Assembly (NCBI GenBank): GCA_003512955.1
Contig: DOTG01000003.1
Span: 220,517 to 284,516, forward strand
Direction of reading: 5' to 3'
Length of the DNA stretch: 64,000 nucleotides
Source of the DNA: Marinilabiliales bacterium
GTDB lineage: Bacteria; Bacteroidota; Bacteroidia; Bacteroidales; SZUA-534
How positions within the stretch are numbered: position 1 is the stretch's first letter; each line of letters starts with the position of its first letter. Under the pieces are notes generated by a model, which made no database searches, was not told the origin of the DNA, and saw only the letters and a program-made list of their open reading frames with translations. A program made the position numbers and the translations under genes. Positions 62,257-64,000 of this stretch are shown piece by piece.

Positions 62257-63210
62257 TCAATCTACTAAATGTATTTGTCCGGCTGATGGCCGTTTATAAT
62301 CAACAGTCCTTCTTGGCTTTTCACTAGAATTTGATCCACCTTTAGTATCCGATATAACATTAACAAACAAACTATAACCACTTGCATAAATTAAGAAAGT
62401 CTGTTTACCTTGTAATACAGTGATGGTTGTAACCATTACAGTCCCTGATCCACTTAACAAAAAATAATATTCACCAACAGGTAAATCAAACTCCTTGTAA
62501 TCAGTAAGAAATGGGATTATACCTCCATCGATATACCAATCAGCACTTGTTTTTTGGTATGCAAATAATTCATCGGTAGTAAGGTTAAAATAATTTTGAC
62601 TTTTCGATAAGGCAACAAAAAATAAAGATGCTCCACTATTTAAACCACTTCCTGACTGTAAGCGGATACTTGTTGATAAGTCAAAGTTTGCGACCAAAGT
62701 TCTGTTTGCGTTTGCTGTAAATGAATAGGTAGCTTCTGTTGATACTTGCGTACCATTTTCGCTCCAGTTTATAAACAAATATCCACTGGCTGCTATAGCT
62801 GTCAATGAAACGGTCTCTCCATCTTCATAAGTGCCTGCTCCAGTTATTGTTCCTGAATTATCAGGGTTTACACTGGCTGTTATTGAATAGGTATTGAGTG
62901 AGAAATTGGCAACTATACCCATATCTTTACTCATTACTATCTTGTTATTATGTACATACGGTGCATCAACACCTCCCCATGATAAAAACTTATAATTAGA
63001 AACGGGACTTGGTGACAATGTAACTTCTGTACCTTCAGGATAAGACGCACTATGTGGTATATATTCCACACTACCAGAATTTTCTGGTACTATGCTAATT
63101 AATAAGGAATACTCGGGTTTTTCATCATTTTTGCACCCAATTAAAAATCCGAATAAAAACATAAAGAATAGACATCTAACAATGTCCTGGGCTTTAATCT
63201 TTTTTTTCAT
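62257..63210 (-). CDS. Lipoprotein with InlB-type (divergent) beta repeats
   Basis: 317 residues; lipoprotein signal ending FLIGC (Cys26). Two repeats of the divergent InlB B-repeat / 'bacterial repeat' type (PF18998-like): about 36-104 (GSVEYIPHSASYPEGTEVTL, FLSWGG, GIVANF) and about 105-178 (GTITGAGTYEDGETVSLTAI, FINWSENG, TLVANFDL). The remaining part (180-317) has no motif I know. Probably surface-exposed and used in adhesion or binding. The gene is flanked by a dead IS4-type transposase on one side and another transposase on the other, so it sits in a mobile patch; its C-terminus may have been altered by the insertion. Confidence 0.8.
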   Translation of the reverse strand: MKKKIKAQDIVRCLFFMFLFGFLIGCKNDEKPEYSLLISIVPENSGSVEYIPHSASYPEGTEVTLSPSPVSNYKFLSWGGVDAPYVHNNKIVMSKDMGIVANFSLNTYSITASVNPDNSGTITGAGTYEDGETVSLTAIAASGYLFINWSENGTQVSTEATYSFTANANRTLVANFDLSTSIRLQSGSGLNSGASLFFVALSKSQNYFNLTTDELFAYQKTSADWYIDGGIIPFLTDYKEFDLPVGEYYFLLSGSGTVMVTTITVLQGKQTFLIYASGYSLFVNVISDTKGGSNSSEKPRRTVDYKRPSAGQIHLVD

Positions 63211-63590
63211 TTGGCAATAAATTTTAATGAAATATGGATTGAATTGTTTTTTTTAATAAAAAATTATTTTGATTGAAGGCCAAACAATATTACAAAAAAA
63301 TTTAGTAAATTAATCATTATTACTTACATATTTTCAATAAATTACATTGTTTTTTATATTGAATATTTCAACATCTTTGAATTGATTTGTTGCATTTGTA
63401 ACTTGAACCTACGATGTCATTTATTTAATGTTTTTATATATATTTGATAAATATGCGAATTAAGAGTTGAATTTTTATAAAAAATATTTACATAAACAAT
63501 TGAATATCAATAAAATAAGTACAAAAAAATTTGGTTGAAACCCCTGAGAATCACTATCTTAAGAGATTAACATCACTCAATCTTTTTGAT
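63211..63590. other. Very AT-rich intergenic region
   Basis: No gene. Long A and T runs between the lipoprotein gene and the rightmost transposase. The final 50 bp (cccctgagaatcactatcttaag...) probably form the left end of that insertion sequence, but the other end is outside the window, so the terminal repeat cannot be confirmed. Confidence 0.5.
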
Positions 63591-64000
63591 ATGATCCCCA
63601 GGGAAAAAGCCTTACAAATCACAGCTATATACTTGTATATATGTGATTTATATGAGTCGGAATTGAAATTCAAGTGCGAAAGGTTTTCGAACAATTGCAA
63701 TCCTGAGTTTTCTGATCAAGAACTTATTACTGTTTATTTGTTTGTTATGCATGCTGAACAAAGATTCAAAATTAAGCAGATTCATCAATTTGCCAAAGAT
63801 TACCTGCTTTCATGGTTTCCCAAGCTTCCTTCCTATGTAGCTTTTAATACAAGATTAAACAGATTGGGTGATGCTCTTAACCATATTACTAATGATCTGT
63901 TGGTAACTTTAAAGCCTGCTGGTTGCACTCCAGATATTAATCTATTGGACTCTATGCCTATAATAACTTGTTCCGGAAAAAGGCAGGGAAAAGTTGCCAG
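63591..64000 (+). CDS. DDE transposase, N-terminal part (cut by window edge)
   Basis: Open frame from ATG 63591 to the end of the window (136 codons, no stop). The translation has an all-helical N-terminal region (SDQELITVYLFVMHAEQRFK, IKQIHQFAKDYLLSWFPKLP, SYVAFNTRLNRLGDAL) followed by LLDSMPIITCSGKRQGKVA, where DSMPI carries the first catalytic Asp. This matches DDE transposases of the IS982/IS4-like groups common in Bacteroidota. So far the frame is intact, so the element may be active. Family assignment is tentative until the rest is seen. Confidence 0.75.
   Translation, partial: MIPREKALQITAIYLYICDLYESELKFKCERFSNNCNPEFSDQELITVYLFVMHAEQRFKIKQIHQFAKDYLLSWFPKLPSYVAFNTRLNRLGDALNHITNDLLVTLKPAGCTPDINLLDSMPIITCSGKRQGKVA

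Noticed and set aside
1..64000. CRISPR arrays, rRNA, tRNA, prophage or conjugation modules
   Set aside because: No regular spacer-repeat structure, no cloverleaf or rRNA-like stretch and no phage or conjugation proteins were seen.

Overview
The window looks like a chromosomal segment of an anaerobic or facultatively anaerobic member of the Bacteroidota, most likely a Bacteroidales/Marinilabiliales-type marine or sediment lineage (inference). The reasons are: two SusC/SusD pairs, several TonB-dependent barrels with carboxypeptidase-like N-terminal domains, two secreted proteins ending in type IX secretion (T9SS) sorting domains, a DUF4249 lipoprotein, an S46 dipeptidyl-peptidase, AT-rich DNA, and several promoter-like elements of the Bacteroidota form (TTG...TAnnTTTG). 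No rRNA, tRNA or CRISPR array was recognised.

Layout. 1-7.7 kb (+): a tight operon of two ADP-ribosylglycohydrolase-fold proteins (the first cut by the left edge), two exported esterases each with a decayed second hydrolase domain, a sugar permease of the DMT superfamily, and a lipoprotein. 8-12 kb: a DASS-type transporter, a penicillin-binding-protein-like serine hydrolase and a divergent membrane-anchored PHP-like protein. 12-16.8 kb: a TPR sensor kinase and an outer-membrane barrel. 16.8-18.1 kb: an ISL3 transposase remnant, a decayed short repeat and a long leader. 18.1-31.3 kb (+): FAS1-SusC-SusD-FAS1-SusC-SusD, a nutrient-uptake locus with no enzyme in it, followed by a LytS/LytTR two-component pair (31.5-33.3 kb). 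33.3-38.6 kb (-): DUF4249 lipoprotein, TonB receptor, and a TPR-LuxR regulator. 38.9-41 kb (+): DinB-like protein, a complete subclass B1 metallo-beta-lactamase and a class IV aminotransferase. 41-45.3 kb (-): two T9SS-exported enzymes (M28 peptidase; endonuclease/phosphatase-fold protein). 45.5 kb: NAD(P)-binding protein.

46-61 kb (-) is the energy-metabolism and housekeeping half: a trimeric NAD(H)-linked [FeFe]-hydrogenase (hydCBA), an operon of DUF2520-kdsC-ubiA-maf-DPP11-like S46 peptidase, and a full Rnf operon (rseC-rnfB-C-D-G-E-A). Hydrogenase plus Rnf would let the cell balance ferredoxin, NADH and H2 and build an ion gradient during fermentation, while the SusCD loci, secreted peptidases and esterases feed it polymer and peptide breakdown products (inference).

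61-64 kb is a decaying accessory patch: a small promoter-bearing ORF, an IS4-type transposase pseudogene with a one-base frameshift and lost C-terminus, an InlB-repeat lipoprotein, and the start of another transposase running off the right edge. I did not find an unmistakable new system. The best candidates for follow-up are the ADP-ribosylglycohydrolase/double-esterase operon, the enzyme-free duplicated FAS1-SusCD locus with its structured leader, and the hydrogenase with an altered L1 motif and a compact HydB.
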